Source: Sebaldella termitidis ATCC 33386 (GTDB lineage: Bacteria; Fusobacteriota; Fusobacteriia; Fusobacteriales; Leptotrichiaceae). Taken from it: DNA of 64,000 nt. The position numbers and the translations under genes were made by a program. The DNA is taken from assembly GCF_000024405.1 (NCBI RefSeq), contig NC_013517.1, positions 1,426,001-1,490,000 on the forward strand, written 5' to 3'. Under the pieces are notes generated by a model. It was not told the origin of the DNA. It worked only from the letters and a program-made list of their open reading frames with translations, and made no database searches. Below, one piece after another: positions 41,010 through 50,827 of this stretch (positions are counted from its first letter, which is position 1; each line of letters begins with the position of its first letter).

Positions 41010-42671
41010 ATGACAGATTATAAAAAGATGAGTGTATATCAGATTTATCCAAAAAGCTTTCAGGACAGTAATGGTGACGGAATAGGAGATATTAACGGGA
41101 TAATCAGCAGGCTTCCTTATATTGCAGAGCTGGGGGTAGAATATATATGGCTGACACCGATATATATAAGTCCGGGTAATGATAACGGATATGATATTGC
41201 AGATTACTATAATATAGACCCTGTTTACGGAACAACAGATGATTTCAAAAATCTTCTTCATGAAACACATAAAAGAGGGCTGAAAGTAATGATGGACATT
41301 GTGGTCAATCATACGTCGACAGAGCATATATGGTTCAAAGAATCATCAAAATCAGAAGATAATCCATACAGAAATTTTTATATCTGGAAAAAAAATGAAG
41401 GTAAACTTCCTAACAACTGGGTATCGAAGTTTGGAGGACCGGTCTGGACACTGGATGAAAGAACAGACAGCTATTATCTTCATTTATATGATGTTACACA
41501 AGCTGATCTAAACTGGGAATATGAACCTATGAGACAGGAAATATATAAAATGATGAGACACTGGCTGGATCTCGGGATTGACGGATTCCGTCTTGATGTA
41601 ATAAATCTTTTGTCAAAAGATCAGAATTTTCCTTATGATACTCTTAATACTTTTACGGATGACGGAAGAAAATATTATACAGACGGTCCTAAAATACATG
41701 ATTATCTGAAAGAAATGAATAAAGAAGTGTTTAGCAGATATAACAATGTAATAACAGTGGGAGAGATGTCTTCTACATCGCTGGAAGCATGTATAGAATA
41801 TACAAAGCCGGAGAGTAAAGAGCTTTCAATGATTTTTAGCTTTCATCATCTGAAAACAGATTATAAAAATAAAGATAAATGGGAATTACAAAAACCTGAT
41901 ATCATGGAGCTTAAGGAATATTTTACAAAATGGCAGAACGGAATGGAGAAGGAAAGCGGGTGGAGTGCTTTATTCTGGTGTAATCATGATCAGCCCCGTA
42001 TAGTGAGCCGTATGGGAAATGAAACTGAATACAGATATGAATCTGCCGCTATGCTTGCCACACTTCTGCATATGATGCAGGGAACACCTTATATTTATCA
42101 GGGGGAAGAGATCGGAATGCTGAATGCACATTTTGATAAAATTACTGATTATGAAGATGTGGAATCGCTTAATGCATATAAAAATATGATAAATGCAGGA
42201 AAAAGTGAAGAGGAAGCACTTAAAATTTTACGAGAACGTTCTCGGGATAATTCAAGAACACCGGTTCAGTGGGATAATACTGAAAATTCAGGGTTCAGCA
42301 CAGGAAAACCATGGATAAAAATGGGGAAGATGGCAGACAGAATAAATGTTGAAGAAGATCTAAAAAATGAAAAATCTGTATTTTCTTATTACAAGAAGCT
42401 GATAAATATGAGAAAAGAATATGATATTATAAGAGACGGAAATTTCACAATACTGGATGCTGATTCGGAAGATACATTTATTTATACACGTGAGACCGAG
42501 AGGGAAGTTCTTTATGTAATATGTAATCTTACAGATAAAACACTGGAAATAGATAAAAAAATAACAGACAGCGCAGCAGGCGGAAAGTGCCTTATTACAA
42601 ATACAGATATACCATGTGAAAAGGGTATGCTGAAACCATATGAAACAAGTGTCTGGCTTCTAAAAAAGTAA
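41010..42671 (+). CDS. treC: Trehalose-6-phosphate hydrolase-like GH13 enzyme
   Basis: A 553-residue GH13 subfamily 29/31 alpha-glucosidase. Landmarks: YPKSFQDSNGDGIGDINGI near residue 12, the DIVVNHTS block near residue 96, GFRLDVIN near residue 195 (catalytic nucleophile Asp), TVGEMSST near residue 250 (acid/base Glu), and FWCNHDQPRIVSR near residue 320 (transition-state Asp). The stretches GRKYYTDGP, TVGEMSSTSLEACI and FHHLKTDYKNKDKW are typical of TreC, which splits trehalose-6-phosphate into glucose and glucose-6-phosphate in the cytoplasm. An oligo-1,6-glucosidase is the alternative. No trehalose PTS gene lies beside it. The ATG at 41010 follows AAAGGAG. The gene has its own operator-containing promoter and terminator. 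Confidence 0.85.
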   Translation: MTDYKKMSVYQIYPKSFQDSNGDGIGDINGIISRLPYIAELGVEYIWLTPIYISPGNDNGYDIADYYNIDPVYGTTDDFKNLLHETHKRGLKVMMDIVVNHTSTEHIWFKESSKSEDNPYRNFYIWKKNEGKLPNNWVSKFGGPVWTLDERTDSYYLHLYDVTQADLNWEYEPMRQEIYKMMRHWLDLGIDGFRLDVINLLSKDQNFPYDTLNTFTDDGRKYYTDGPKIHDYLKEMNKEVFSRYNNVITVGEMSSTSLEACIEYTKPESKELSMIFSFHHLKTDYKNKDKWELQKPDIMELKEYFTKWQNGMEKESGWSALFWCNHDQPRIVSRMGNETEYRYESAAMLATLLHMMQGTPYIYQGEEIGMLNAHFDKITDYEDVESLNAYKNMINAGKSEEEALKILRERSRDNSRTPVQWDNTENSGFSTGKPWIKMGKMADRINVEEDLKNEKSVFSYYKKLINMRKEYDIIRDGNFTILDADSEDTFIYTRETEREVLYVICNLTDKTLEIDKKITDSAAGGKCLITNTDIPCEKGMLKPYETSVWLLKK

Positions 42672-42703
42672 CAGATGTCAGTTTGAAAATAATTATAACA
42701 GGA

Positions 42704-42777
42704 AAAATCCCTGAATAGCGGAATAATATGATACTGTATTAAAACAACAGTTTCATCCAGATATTCAGGGGATTTTT
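42704..42777. terminator. Terminator after treC
   Basis: AAATCCCTGAATA pairs with TATTCAGGGGATTT across a 45-base AT-rich loop; six T follow. Confidence 0.7.
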
Positions 42778-42847
42778 TATTACAAAATTTTTATAAAAAA
42801 TAAAGTTATGATATAATGATGGAAAAAAGGGACAGGTGAGAAGAAAA

Positions 42848-43183
42848 ATGGCAGTATTTGATGATTTTATGAAGCTTGATATACGTGTAGGAGAAATAAT
42901 TGATGTTCAGGAATTTCCGGAAGCAAGGAAACCGGCTTATAAAGTATGGGTTGATTTTGGCGAGGAAATAGGAGTGAAAAAATCCAGTGCCCAGATAACT
43001 GATTTATATAAACCGGAAGATATAAAGGGGAAACAAGTATTGGGAGTGGTTAATTTTCCGCCCAGACAGATCGGAGCTTTTATGTCTGAGGTTTTAGTCC
43101 TGGGGGTGTATGGTGAAAAAGGCGTGGTACTTATTCAGCCCGATTCGGGAATTAATGTAAAAAACGGCGATAAGCTGGGGTAA
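42848..43183 (+). CDS. csaA: CsaA-type tRNA-binding protein
   Basis: A 111-residue protein matching CsaA, a homodimeric OB-fold protein related to the C-terminal tRNA-binding domain of MetRS. FMKLDIRVGEIIDVQEFPEARKPAYKVWVDFG is at the start, followed by SSAQIT, GKQVLGVVNFPPRQIG and FMSEVLVLGV near the end. It has been linked to protein export chaperoning in Bacillus and binds tRNA in vitro. Full length for the family. The ATG at 42848 is preferred; the GTG at 42836 adds four residues. GACAGGTGAG serves as ribosome site. It precedes the DUF4303 gene by 36 bases. Confidence 0.9.
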   Translation: MAVFDDFMKLDIRVGEIIDVQEFPEARKPAYKVWVDFGEEIGVKKSSAQITDLYKPEDIKGKQVLGVVNFPPRQIGAFMSEVLVLGVYGEKGVVLIQPDSGINVKNGDKLG

Positions 43184-43219
43184 GGATTTATTGCATATTT
43201 GATAAGATGAAGGTGAAAA

Positions 43220-43747
43220 ATGAAGAATGATTTTGACGAAATTGTTTGTGAAATGGCATCAATACTTAAAGTAGTTTTTACTGAGCTTTTTAATAATAAT
43301 GAAAAGTTTTACTATTGTACATTTTTAACCACCGGGGAAGGTCTGCCCCCTCTGATATCTGCCTGGTCGGAGGAAGCTTTAAAGAGAGAAGGCAGTTTAT
43401 ATAAAAATGCTGATGAATACAGAGAAATAAAATGGTCTTATGCTGACAGTCCTTATTATGCATTCAGATATGAAAGGTTTAGTCATATTTTTTCTTCACG
43501 TCCTCTAATGGCGACTATGAATGAAAAAGAATGGGAGAAGGAATTTCTGTTTAGGCTGAATGCAATGGAAACAGCAGTAAGACAGGTCGATAAAGAGGGA
43601 ATCTTTTCTATAAATCAGAAAAGAGAAGATATTTGTGTGGAAGTAGGAACAATGCCCCCGGATAAATTAACAACAGAAATAACAAAACGTCTGAATAATC
43701 CGGATTCTTTGATCATGAAAGAATATATGGCAGAAGCAGCCGAATAA
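43220..43747 (+). CDS. DUF4303 family protein
   Basis: A 175-residue protein of the DUF4303 family. Typical features are the N-terminal helix DEIVCEMASILKVVFTELF, FYYCTFLTTGEGLPPLISAWSEEAL near residue 31, then EIKWSYADSPYYAFRYERF near residue 73. The ending DSLIMKEYMAEAA is family-like. Members are small, often in polymorphic toxin immunity neighbourhoods, and of unknown function. GAAGGTG precedes the ATG. It shares the terminator at 43770 with clpB. Confidence 0.75.
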   Translation: MKNDFDEIVCEMASILKVVFTELFNNNEKFYYCTFLTTGEGLPPLISAWSEEALKREGSLYKNADEYREIKWSYADSPYYAFRYERFSHIFSSRPLMATMNEKEWEKEFLFRLNAMETAVRQVDKEGIFSINQKREDICVEVGTMPPDKLTTEITKRLNNPDSLIMKEYMAEAAE

Positions 43748-43769
43748 AAATAATATATCTAATAAAAAA

Positions 43770-43805
43770 GCTGTATCAAAAGTATAATATTACTTCTGAT
43801 ACAGC
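43770..43805. terminator. Bidirectional terminator between DUF4303 gene and clpB
   Basis: GCTGTATCA / TGATACAGC arms, A and T tracts on both sides. The same stem is used at 25467-25491. Confidence 0.85.
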
Positions 43806-43838
43806 TGTATTTTTATCTGTTGAATACCAAGTAAATCA

Positions 43839-46412
43839 TTATGCAGGAAGATTAATATTATAGCTTAATGTATAGCCGTCGCTGTCTATTAATATAACAT
43901 CATTTTCCTTTACTTCATTTGCAAGAATCATTTTTGAAAGATTAGTTTCTATATCTTTCTGTACGAATCTTCTCAAAGGTCTTGCCCCGTAGCTCGGGTC
44001 ATAAGCCTCTTTTACTATAAAATCAAGAGCTGCATCTGTGTATTCTATTCTCATATACTGTTCTTTTAATTTTTTATTGATATCGTCAAGAACAAGACGT
44101 ACAATTCCTTTTACATTATCTCTGTCAAGTGCCTTGAAGACAATAGTATCATCCACTCTGTTCAAAAACTCAGGTCTGAATCTCATCTTAAGTTCATTCA
44201 TTACCCCGTCTCTTGTTTCCTGTTTCATTTCAGGATCTTCAAGAATGAGATGGCTTCCCAAGTTTGATGTCATTATAATTATTGAGTTTTTAAAGTCTAC
44301 TACTTTACCTTTTCCGTCTGTGAGTCTTCCGTCGTCAAGGAGCTGTAATAAAACATTGAATACATCAGGGTGTGCCTTTTCTATTTCATCAAAAAGTATA
44401 ACAGAATATGGTTTTCTTCTGATAGCCTCAGTAAGCTGTCCGCCCTCTTCGTATCCGACATATCCCGGAGGTGCTCCGATTAGTCTGGTAACACTGAATT
44501 TATCCATATATTCACTCATATCGATTCTGACAATATTATTTTCATCATCAAATAAATTATATGCAAGAGTTTTTGCAAGATAAGTCTTACCAACACCTGT
44601 GGGACCAAGGAATATAAATGATCCGATCGGTCTGTTCGGGTCTTTCAGTCCTGCACGTGATCTGATAATAGTATCACTGATGGCTTTGATAGCTTCATCC
44701 TGACCGACTACTCTTGCTTTCAGGTGATCTTCAAGATGGAGTATTTTATCTTTTTCACCTTCCATTAGTTTTGATACAGGGATACCAGTCCATTTTCCGA
44801 CTACTTCTGCTATTTCTTCACTGTCAAGCTCTTGTTTCAGCAGTCTTGCACTGTCTTTTTTTGTTTCCAGATCTGCCTCTTCCTGCTCTTTCTTTTTCTC
44901 AAGTGCAGCAAGCTTACCGTATTTTAATTCGGCAAGTTTATTCAGGTCATAAACCCTTTCGGCTTCCTGAATATCTAATTTTACTTTATCAATTTCCTCG
45001 TTTATTTTCTTTAATGTGTCGACTTCATGCTTTTCAGCTTCCCATTGACTCTGAAGAGTGCTTTTCTTTTCATTAAGGTCTGCAAGCTCTTTTTCCAGAG
45101 ATTCAAGCCTGTCCTGTGAAGCCTTGTCTTTTTCTTTTTTCAGCGCTTCTCTCTCTATTTCAAGCTGTAATACCTTTCTTGTAACTTCATCAAGCTCTGT
45201 AGGCATAGAGTCTATTTCTGTCTTTATTTTTGCAGAAGCCTCATCAATAAGATCAATTGCCTTATCCGGTAAAAATCTGTCGCTTATATATCTGTCACTC
45301 ATAACAGCAGCTGCTACAAGCGCATTATCAGTAATTCTGATACCATGGAAAGTCTCGAATTTTTCTTTCAGTCCACGCAGTATGGAAATAGTATCCTCTA
45401 CAGAAGATTCAGGCACTAAAACAGGCTGGAATCTACGCTCAAGGGCAGGATCCTTTTCTATATATTTTCTGTATTCTTCTATTGTGGTAGCCCCTATAAC
45501 CTTGGCATCACCACGGGCAAGCATAGGCTTTAGAAGATTTCCCGCATCCATAGCTCCGTCGCCTTTTCCTGCACCGACAATAGTATGTACCTCATCTATA
45601 AAAAGTATAATTCTTCCGTCACTGTCTTCTATTTCTTTAATAACTGCTTTTAATCTTTCCTCGAATTCACCTCTGTATTTGGCACCGGAAATAAGCGAAC
45701 CCATATCAAGCGAGAATACAGTCTTGTCTTTCAGACTCTCAGGTACGTCTCCTTTAAGTATTCTCTGTGCTATTCCTTCTGCAATGGCTGTTTTACCGAC
45801 ACCGGGCTCACCTATAAGAATAGGATTGTTTTTTGTTCTTCTTGAAAGAATCTGTATAGCACGTCTTATTTCTGTATCTCTTCCTATAATAGGGTCAATT
45901 TTACCTTTTCTTGCCAGTTCCACAAGATCTTTACCGTATTTTTCCAGAGCATCGTATGAATTCTCAGGAGTAGTATTATCTACTCTTTTATTTCCTCTTA
46001 CATCGGCAAGAACATTTTCAAACTGGTCTTTATTTATATTATTAGCCTTTAAGAAATTATTATTATCAAAAGCAGCTAAAAACAAGTGCTCTGTGCTGAT
46101 ATAAGAATCATGATATTTTTTCATATAATCTTCTGCCTGTACAAGAACTCTGTTTAACTCCACATTAGGTCTCGGATCTCCTGATGAACCCTCTACTTTT
46201 GAAAATGAGTCCAGCTTAGCTGATAATTTATTTATAAGATTAGATGTATTTATTCCCATTTTTTGTAAAAGCTTAGGGATTAATCCTTCCATCTGGCCGA
46301 CTAATGCAAGCAGTAAATGCTCTACCTTCATATCCGGACTTTTATATCTGACAGCGTAGTTATGCGCCTCTGAGATGGCTTCCACGCTTTTTTCAGTAAA
46401 TTTATTTTCCAT
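43839..46412 (-). CDS. clpB: ATP-dependent chaperone ClpB
   Basis: An 857-residue Hsp100 disaggregase. Domains: N-terminal Clp_N (1-145), first AAA+ ring with GEPGVGKT (about residue 200), the coiled-coil M domain (about 400-520, [20 protein letters not shown] and onward), second AAA+ ring with GPTGVGKT (about residue 600), and the C-terminal D2-small domain ending SYNINL. It has the M domain and lacks an IGF loop for ClpP, so it works with DnaK to extract polypeptides from aggregates. Full length for the family. Its promoter is followed by a perfect CIRCE element, so it is repressed by HrcA. Confidence 0.97.
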   Translation of the reverse strand: MENKFTEKSVEAISEAHNYAVRYKSPDMKVEHLLLALVGQMEGLIPKLLQKMGINTSNLINKLSAKLDSFSKVEGSSGDPRPNVELNRVLVQAEDYMKKYHDSYISTEHLFLAAFDNNNFLKANNINKDQFENVLADVRGNKRVDNTTPENSYDALEKYGKDLVELARKGKIDPIIGRDTEIRRAIQILSRRTKNNPILIGEPGVGKTAIAEGIAQRILKGDVPESLKDKTVFSLDMGSLISGAKYRGEFEERLKAVIKEIEDSDGRIILFIDEVHTIVGAGKGDGAMDAGNLLKPMLARGDAKVIGATTIEEYRKYIEKDPALERRFQPVLVPESSVEDTISILRGLKEKFETFHGIRITDNALVAAAVMSDRYISDRFLPDKAIDLIDEASAKIKTEIDSMPTELDEVTRKVLQLEIEREALKKEKDKASQDRLESLEKELADLNEKKSTLQSQWEAEKHEVDTLKKINEEIDKVKLDIQEAERVYDLNKLAELKYGKLAALEKKKEQEEADLETKKDSARLLKQELDSEEIAEVVGKWTGIPVSKLMEGEKDKILHLEDHLKARVVGQDEAIKAISDTIIRSRAGLKDPNRPIGSFIFLGPTGVGKTYLAKTLAYNLFDDENNIVRIDMSEYMDKFSVTRLIGAPPGYVGYEEGGQLTEAIRRKPYSVILFDEIEKAHPDVFNVLLQLLDDGRLTDGKGKVVDFKNSIIIMTSNLGSHLILEDPEMKQETRDGVMNELKMRFRPEFLNRVDDTIVFKALDRDNVKGIVRLVLDDINKKLKEQYMRIEYTDAALDFIVKEAYDPSYGARPLRRFVQKDIETNLSKMILANEVKENDVILIDSDGYTLSYNINLPA

Positions 46413-46431
46413 ATAATCACCTCATATTTAT

Positions 46432-46458
46432 TTAGCACTCACCTGTTTAGAGTGCTAA
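46432..46458. promoter_or_regulatory. CIRCE element (HrcA operator) of clpB
   Basis: TTAGCACTC-N9-GAGTGCTAA, an exact match to the consensus, 20 bases before the clpB ATG and just downstream of its promoter. CIRCE normally governs dnaK and groE operons; here it regulates clpB. Confidence 0.95.
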
Positions 46459-46462
46459 TAAT

Positions 46463-46491
46463 TTTATATCATTTTCACAGTAAAATGTCAA
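46463..46491 (-). promoter_or_regulatory. clpB promoter
   Basis: Minus strand TTGACA (46486-46491), 17 bases, TATAAA (46463-46468), placing the start of transcription at the CIRCE element. The rest of the gap to 46832 holds TTTTCTT-T-AAGAAAA (46574-46588), a candidate regulatory palindrome, and no gene. Confidence 0.8.
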
Positions 46492-46832
46492 TAGTAAAAT
46501 TAAAAAAAATAAAAATTTTTTTTATGCGGATAATTTGAAGCTTCAGCAGAGAATTTACCGAGGAAGAAATATTTTTTCTTTAAGAAAATAACAAAAAATA
46601 TGAATATTATAAAAAAAGTATATTTTTGTTTTTTGTATATAATTAATATGGTAAAATAGTTTATGGAAGATTAAAAACACGGAATAAGAAGTCGGAGATT
46701 TTGAATAAAAAGCATTGAAGATATTAAGGGAAATGAGATTTTAAAAAATCCTTTCAAAAAATTATGAACGATTTTGTAGTTTTCTTTTTACATTTTATGA
46801 TGTAAATTATTAGTGTATCAGAGGTGATAAAA

Positions 46833-48878
46833 ATGTTGTCGAAAAAAAGTCTGGATATTTTGACACTGCTGGATGAAGCAGGGGAATTAAAAGAAATAGC
46901 AAATAAACTGAATTTATCAGAACGGGCAATCAGATATGAAATAGAGAATCTGAATTACTATCTGACAAAATTCGGATTTGATGAAATTCAGATAATCTCA
47001 AGAAAAGTGGAGAAACCGGAAAATTTAAATTACAATACTGTTCTGGAATATCTTAACAAGGAAAATTATACATATTCCAAAGAAGAAAGAACAGACTATA
47101 TTCTGGCAAATTATCTGTTTAATTCACAAAATTTGAAACAGATAAATCTTGAAGAAAATCTGAATGTAAGCTCTACCACCGTGGCTAATGATATGGCAAG
47201 GGTAAAAGATGTTCTCTCCTTAAATAAGCTTGAGTTTAACAGCTATTCTAAGGATTTCGAGTATATAGAGGGAGCTGAAAAGAATATAAGACGTTATATT
47301 CTGAACTTTTTGCTCGAGTATTTATTTATTACGAAAAAGTATCCCGGTGAGATAATGGTAAAAGAGGTCATAGAAAATTATTTTTCTGATATAGACCTGA
47401 ACTATATAAGGGAATTCATAAAGAAAATACAGGAAAAAATAGGAAAGATAATATCTGATGAAGCATATAAGATTCTTACTCTGTATCTTTTGATAATGAT
47501 AAAGAGAGTAAGAGAGGGAAAAGTGCTGGGAGAGATAAAAAATCCCGTCTTTATAACATCAAGCGACGAATTTAAGATAATATCCGTAATAATCAGCAGC
47601 CTGGAAAAAAATGCCCTCGTAAAATTCAGCAATCAGGAAATAATGGCTTTTTCCGAATATGTTCTCGGAAGTCATTCGTATAACTTTGATTATTCATATT
47701 ATGAAAACTGGATACAGCTGGAAATACTTGTAAATAAATTAATTGTAGATATTAACAGCAAGATAGATACTAATATTTTAGGAGACAACATATTATTTGA
47801 AGGTCTTTTGAATCATCTAAAGCCTGCTATATACAGAATAAAGCAGGGAATAAAACTGGAAAATGCTATTTATGAGGAGGTATTGGATAATTACCCGGAA
47901 CTCTTTTTAATGATAAAAGATTCCATGACAAAACTGATACACTATCTGGAAGTAGAAATAAACGATGACGAAATCGCCTTTGTAACAATACACTTTAAGG
48001 AAGCCATAGACAGAAGGGCAGAAAAAGCCCTGAAAAATGTAATAATAGTATGCGGCTTCGGATACGGCAGTTCAAAGCTGCTGAAAGAAAATATAAAAAA
48101 ATACTTTGAGGTAAATGTGGTAAACACCCTGCCTATGCATAAATTCGAAGAAATAACAGACTTTAACAATATCGATCTTATTATAACAACAGTACCTATA
48201 AAGGAGGAAAAGATTCCGGTAATACATGTAAATCCCATACTTACAAAAGAGGATCTGGAAAAGCTTGAATCTTACGGACTGGATAAAGAAAGAAAACTGA
48301 TATATCTCGAAGAGCTGCTAGAAATAATAAAGGAGCATGCGGAGATAAAAGATGAAGCAGGACTTATAGAAAGTCTTACAGAGAAATATAAAAATAAAAT
48401 AACATTTAATGTAGAAAATAAGAAGCATAATCTGGAAATAATTCTCGGGAAAGAGAATATATACACTAATCTGACATTTGATTCATGGGAGAACGCTCTT
48501 TATTTCGGGGGAGAAGTACTTGAGCAAAAAGGAGCGGTAAGCCCGGATTATGTGGAAAGTATTATAAATATACTAAAAACACATGGAAGCTATATGGTAA
48601 TAAACGAGCATATTCTTCTGGCACACGGAAGAAATGAGGATAATGTTTTTGAAACATCAATGATACTTATGACTCTGAAGGACTATATAGAATTCCCCAA
48701 TGATAAAAAGATAAAGATAATTATTCTTTTCTCCAGCAGGGATAATCAGGAGCATCTTAATGCACTGCTTAAGCTTACCGAGCTTCTGGACGAAAGGGAT
48801 CTGTATAACCAGATAAAGGATCTGGAAACAAGCGGGGAAATATATGAGAAAATATTAAGCTTAACAGAGGAAAATTAA
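46833..48878 (+). CDS. mtlR: MtlR-type PTS-regulated transcription activator
   Basis: A 681-residue BglG/MtlR-type regulator. It has an N-terminal helix-turn-helix (LKEIANKLNLSERAIRYEIENL near residue 17) and a second DNA-binding segment with LNVSSTTVANDMARVKDVL. Two PTS regulation domains follow (about 180-280 and 290-390, with IKRVREGK and TIHFKEAIDRR His-containing motifs). Then an EIIB-like domain with VCGFGYGSSKLL near residue 410, and a C-terminal EIIA-like domain with HILLAHGRNED near residue 593. Phosphorylation through these domains tells the regulator whether mannitol is being taken up. The ATG at 46833 follows GAGGTGAT. It is the first gene of the mannitol operon. Confidence 0.9.
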   Translation: MLSKKSLDILTLLDEAGELKEIANKLNLSERAIRYEIENLNYYLTKFGFDEIQIISRKVEKPENLNYNTVLEYLNKENYTYSKEERTDYILANYLFNSQNLKQINLEENLNVSSTTVANDMARVKDVLSLNKLEFNSYSKDFEYIEGAEKNIRRYILNFLLEYLFITKKYPGEIMVKEVIENYFSDIDLNYIREFIKKIQEKIGKIISDEAYKILTLYLLIMIKRVREGKVLGEIKNPVFITSSDEFKIISVIISSLEKNALVKFSNQEIMAFSEYVLGSHSYNFDYSYYENWIQLEILVNKLIVDINSKIDTNILGDNILFEGLLNHLKPAIYRIKQGIKLENAIYEEVLDNYPELFLMIKDSMTKLIHYLEVEINDDEIAFVTIHFKEAIDRRAEKALKNVIIVCGFGYGSSKLLKENIKKYFEVNVVNTLPMHKFEEITDFNNIDLIITTVPIKEEKIPVIHVNPILTKEDLEKLESYGLDKERKLIYLEELLEIIKEHAEIKDEAGLIESLTEKYKNKITFNVENKKHNLEIILGKENIYTNLTFDSWENALYFGGEVLEQKGAVSPDYVESIINILKTHGSYMVINEHILLAHGRNEDNVFETSMILMTLKDYIEFPNDKKIKIIILFSSRDNQEHLNALLKLTELLDERDLYNQIKDLETSGEIYEKILSLTEEN

Positions 48879-48939
48879 ATAAGTGAATAAAAAATAACAT
48901 AAATTTAGAAAAATAAGAAAAAATTGGGAGGAAATAAAA

Positions 48940-50331
48940 ATGAGCGATAATTCAGCAAGAGTACAGGTGCAGAAATTCGGAAGATTTCTAAGCGCCATGG
49001 TAATGCCAAATATAGGTGCTTTTATAGCTTGGGGACTTATAACAGCGTTATTTATAGAAAAAGGATGGTTTCCAAATGAAAGTCTGGCTACTTTGGTAGG
49101 ACCTATGATATCATATCTTCTGCCCCTTTTAATAGGGTATACAGGGGGTACAATAGTAGGCGGAAAAAGAGGAGGAGTAGTTGGTGCCATTACTACAATG
49201 GGTGTAGTAGTTGGAGCTGATATTCCGATGTTTCTTGGAGCAATGATAGCAGGACCTCTTGGAGGATTTGCAATAAAAGCTTTTGATAAATTTATTGAAG
49301 GAAAAATCAAACCGGGATTTGAAATGCTTATAAATAACTTCTCAGCAGGAATCATAGGAATGATACTTGCAATAGTAGCATTTAAGGCAATAGGACCAGC
49401 AGTACAGTTTTTGACAAAGGGTCTGATGTTTGCAGTAAACCAGTTAGTGGCAATGAAGCTTTTACCATTGGTTTCTATAGTAATAGAGCCGGCAAAAATC
49501 TTTTTCCTTAATAATGCGGTAAATCACGGAATCTTTACACCGCTGGGAACAGAACAGGTTACACAAATGGGAAAATCTATCTTCTTCTTAATAGAAGCTA
49601 ATCCGGGACCTGGATTAGGAATCTTACTGGCTTACACTGTTTTTGGAAAAGGAAATGCAAAGCAGTCAGCGCCGGGAGCAATAATAATACACTTTTTAGG
49701 TGGAATACACGAAATTTACTTTCCGTACGTATTAATGAATCCGGCATTATTCTTAGCGGTAATAGCTGGAGGAATGACAGGAGTAGCTACAAATATGCTT
49801 TTAGGTACAGGACTTGTGGGGCCGGCTTCTCCGGGAAGTATAATAGCAATAGGGCTTGTTACAGCTAAAGGAAGTATGCTGGGTGTAATGCTGTCAGTAC
49901 TTCTTGCCACAGTAGTGTCTTTCCTTGTAGCTTCAGTATTTGTAAAAAGAGCAGCATCAAATGTCGATGACGATGAATTTGAGGCAGCAGCAAGTAAAAT
50001 GGCAGACTTAAAAGGCGGAAAAGCAGGAGCAGATATAGCTGATATAAACAGCGGTGAAATCAGAAAAATAATAGTAGCATGTGATGCCGGAATGGGTTCA
50101 AGTGCCATGGGGGCAAGCCTTCTGAAAAAGAGAGTGCAGAATGCTGGGCTTAATATAATAGTAGAAAATAAGGCAATTAATGAAATACCAAAGGATGCCG
50201 ATATGATAATAACTCATCAGGATCTGACTGCAAGAGCGAAAGGCGTGGCGCCTGAGAAGATTCATTTATCTTTGACAAACTTTGTAGACGGAGATTTTTA
50301 TGACGAGGTAGTGAAAAAATTAAAAAAGTAG
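48940..50331 (+). CDS. mtlA: Mannitol-specific PTS enzyme IICB
   Basis: A 463-residue membrane permease. The IIC part (about 1-340) has the mannitol landmarks VMPNIGAFIAWGLITALF and GGIHEIYFPYVLMNP (substrate-binding loop). The IIB part (about 375-463) has the phosphorylated Cys381 in IVACDAGMGSSAMG. It imports mannitol and phosphorylates it to mannitol-1-phosphate. The E. coli protein of this family has an EIIA domain fused at the C-terminus. Here the 0 frame ends at TAG 50329-50331, with EIIA in the -1 frame behind it and a slippery site on the last codons. TGGGAGG precedes the ATG. Confidence 0.95.
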   Translation: MSDNSARVQVQKFGRFLSAMVMPNIGAFIAWGLITALFIEKGWFPNESLATLVGPMISYLLPLLIGYTGGTIVGGKRGGVVGAITTMGVVVGADIPMFLGAMIAGPLGGFAIKAFDKFIEGKIKPGFEMLINNFSAGIIGMILAIVAFKAIGPAVQFLTKGLMFAVNQLVAMKLLPLVSIVIEPAKIFFLNNAVNHGIFTPLGTEQVTQMGKSIFFLIEANPGPGLGILLAYTVFGKGNAKQSAPGAIIIHFLGGIHEIYFPYVLMNPALFLAVIAGGMTGVATNMLLGTGLVGPASPGSIIAIGLVTAKGSMLGVMLSVLLATVVSFLVASVFVKRAASNVDDDEFEAAASKMADLKGGKAGADIADINSGEIRKIIVACDAGMGSSAMGASLLKKRVQNAGLNIIVENKAINEIPKDADMIITHQDLTARAKGVAPEKIHLSLTNFVDGDFYDEVVKKLKK

Positions 50332-50385
50332 ACGGCTCATCGGACACAAATCTGGATAATCCAGATGTTCCTCAAACTGGTGAGC
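50305..50385 (+). promoter_or_regulatory. Candidate programmed -1 ribosomal frameshift signal at the mtlA stop
   Basis: The 0 frame codons TTA AAA AAG TAG contain the heptamer A AAA AAG (50322-50328), the same as in E. coli dnaX. Slipping back one base continues as GTA GAC GGC into the EIIA frame, which stays open to 50816. GAGG (50305-50308) lies 13 bases upstream, a possible Shine-Dalgarno stimulator. After a 6-base spacer GCTCATCGG (50335-50343) pairs with CTGGTGAGC (50377-50385), nine pairs including two GU. A 7-bp hairpin ATCTGGA-TAA-TCCAGAT (50350-50366) sits in the loop. All three parts are what a -1 site needs. Confidence 0.7.
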
Positions 50386-50816
50386 AGAAGAAAGAGGAAA
50401 TTTTAAAGCAGTCAAATATTAAGCTGGGGCTGGCTTCGGTATCAAAGGAAGAAGCTATAAAACAGGCCGGTGAATTATTGAAAAATGCAGGATATGTGGA
50501 AGAAGGATATATTAACGGCATGCTTGAAAGAGAGAAGCTGGTATCGACATATCTTGACCATAATATTGCAATACCTCACGGAGAGGCAGAAGTAAAAGAA
50601 AAAGTAAAGAAAACAGGAATAGTGGTACTTCAGTATCCGCAAGGGATAGATTACGGTGACGGGAATACTGTAAAGTTTCTGATAGGAATAGCAGGAAAAG
50701 GAAACGAGCATATAGATGTCATTGCCAAGCTTGCAGGAATTCTTGATGATGAAGCCGAGGCCGAAAAACTTGTAAATTCGTCAGATGCTGATTATGTGTA
50801 TAATTGCTTAAAATAA
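50328..50816 (+). CDS. mtlF: Mannitol-specific PTS enzyme IIA, expressed by -1 frameshift from mtlA
   Basis: The -1 frame behind mtlA encodes a linker (DGSSDTNLDNPDVPQTGEQ) and a complete EIIA-mtl domain, starting about 50398 with ILKQSNIKLGLASVSKEEAI. The phosphorylated His is in AIPHGEAE (codon 50577-50579). No ATG, GTG or TTG lies before TTG 50478, which would delete the first helix of the domain. Frameshifting at 50322-50328 would give a 625-residue EIICBA, close to the 637 residues of E. coli MtlA. Translation of a separate EIIA from a rare ATT (50400 or 50418) cannot be excluded. Followed by mtlD with 11 bases between. Confidence 0.75.
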   Translation, partial: VDGSSDTNLDNPDVPQTGEQKKEEILKQSNIKLGLASVSKEEAIKQAGELLKNAGYVEEGYINGMLEREKLVSTYLDHNIAIPHGEAEVKEKVKKTGIVVLQYPQGIDYGDGNTVKFLIGIAGKGNEHIDVIAKLAGILDDEAEAEKLVNSSDADYVYNCLK

Positions 50817-50827
50817 AGGAGGCAGAA

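Noticed and set aside
44038-46104. Long plus-strand frames opposite clpB (up to 348 residues)
   Set aside because: Their composition is hydrophobic/Ser-rich antisense of a highly conserved gene; clpB is certain.
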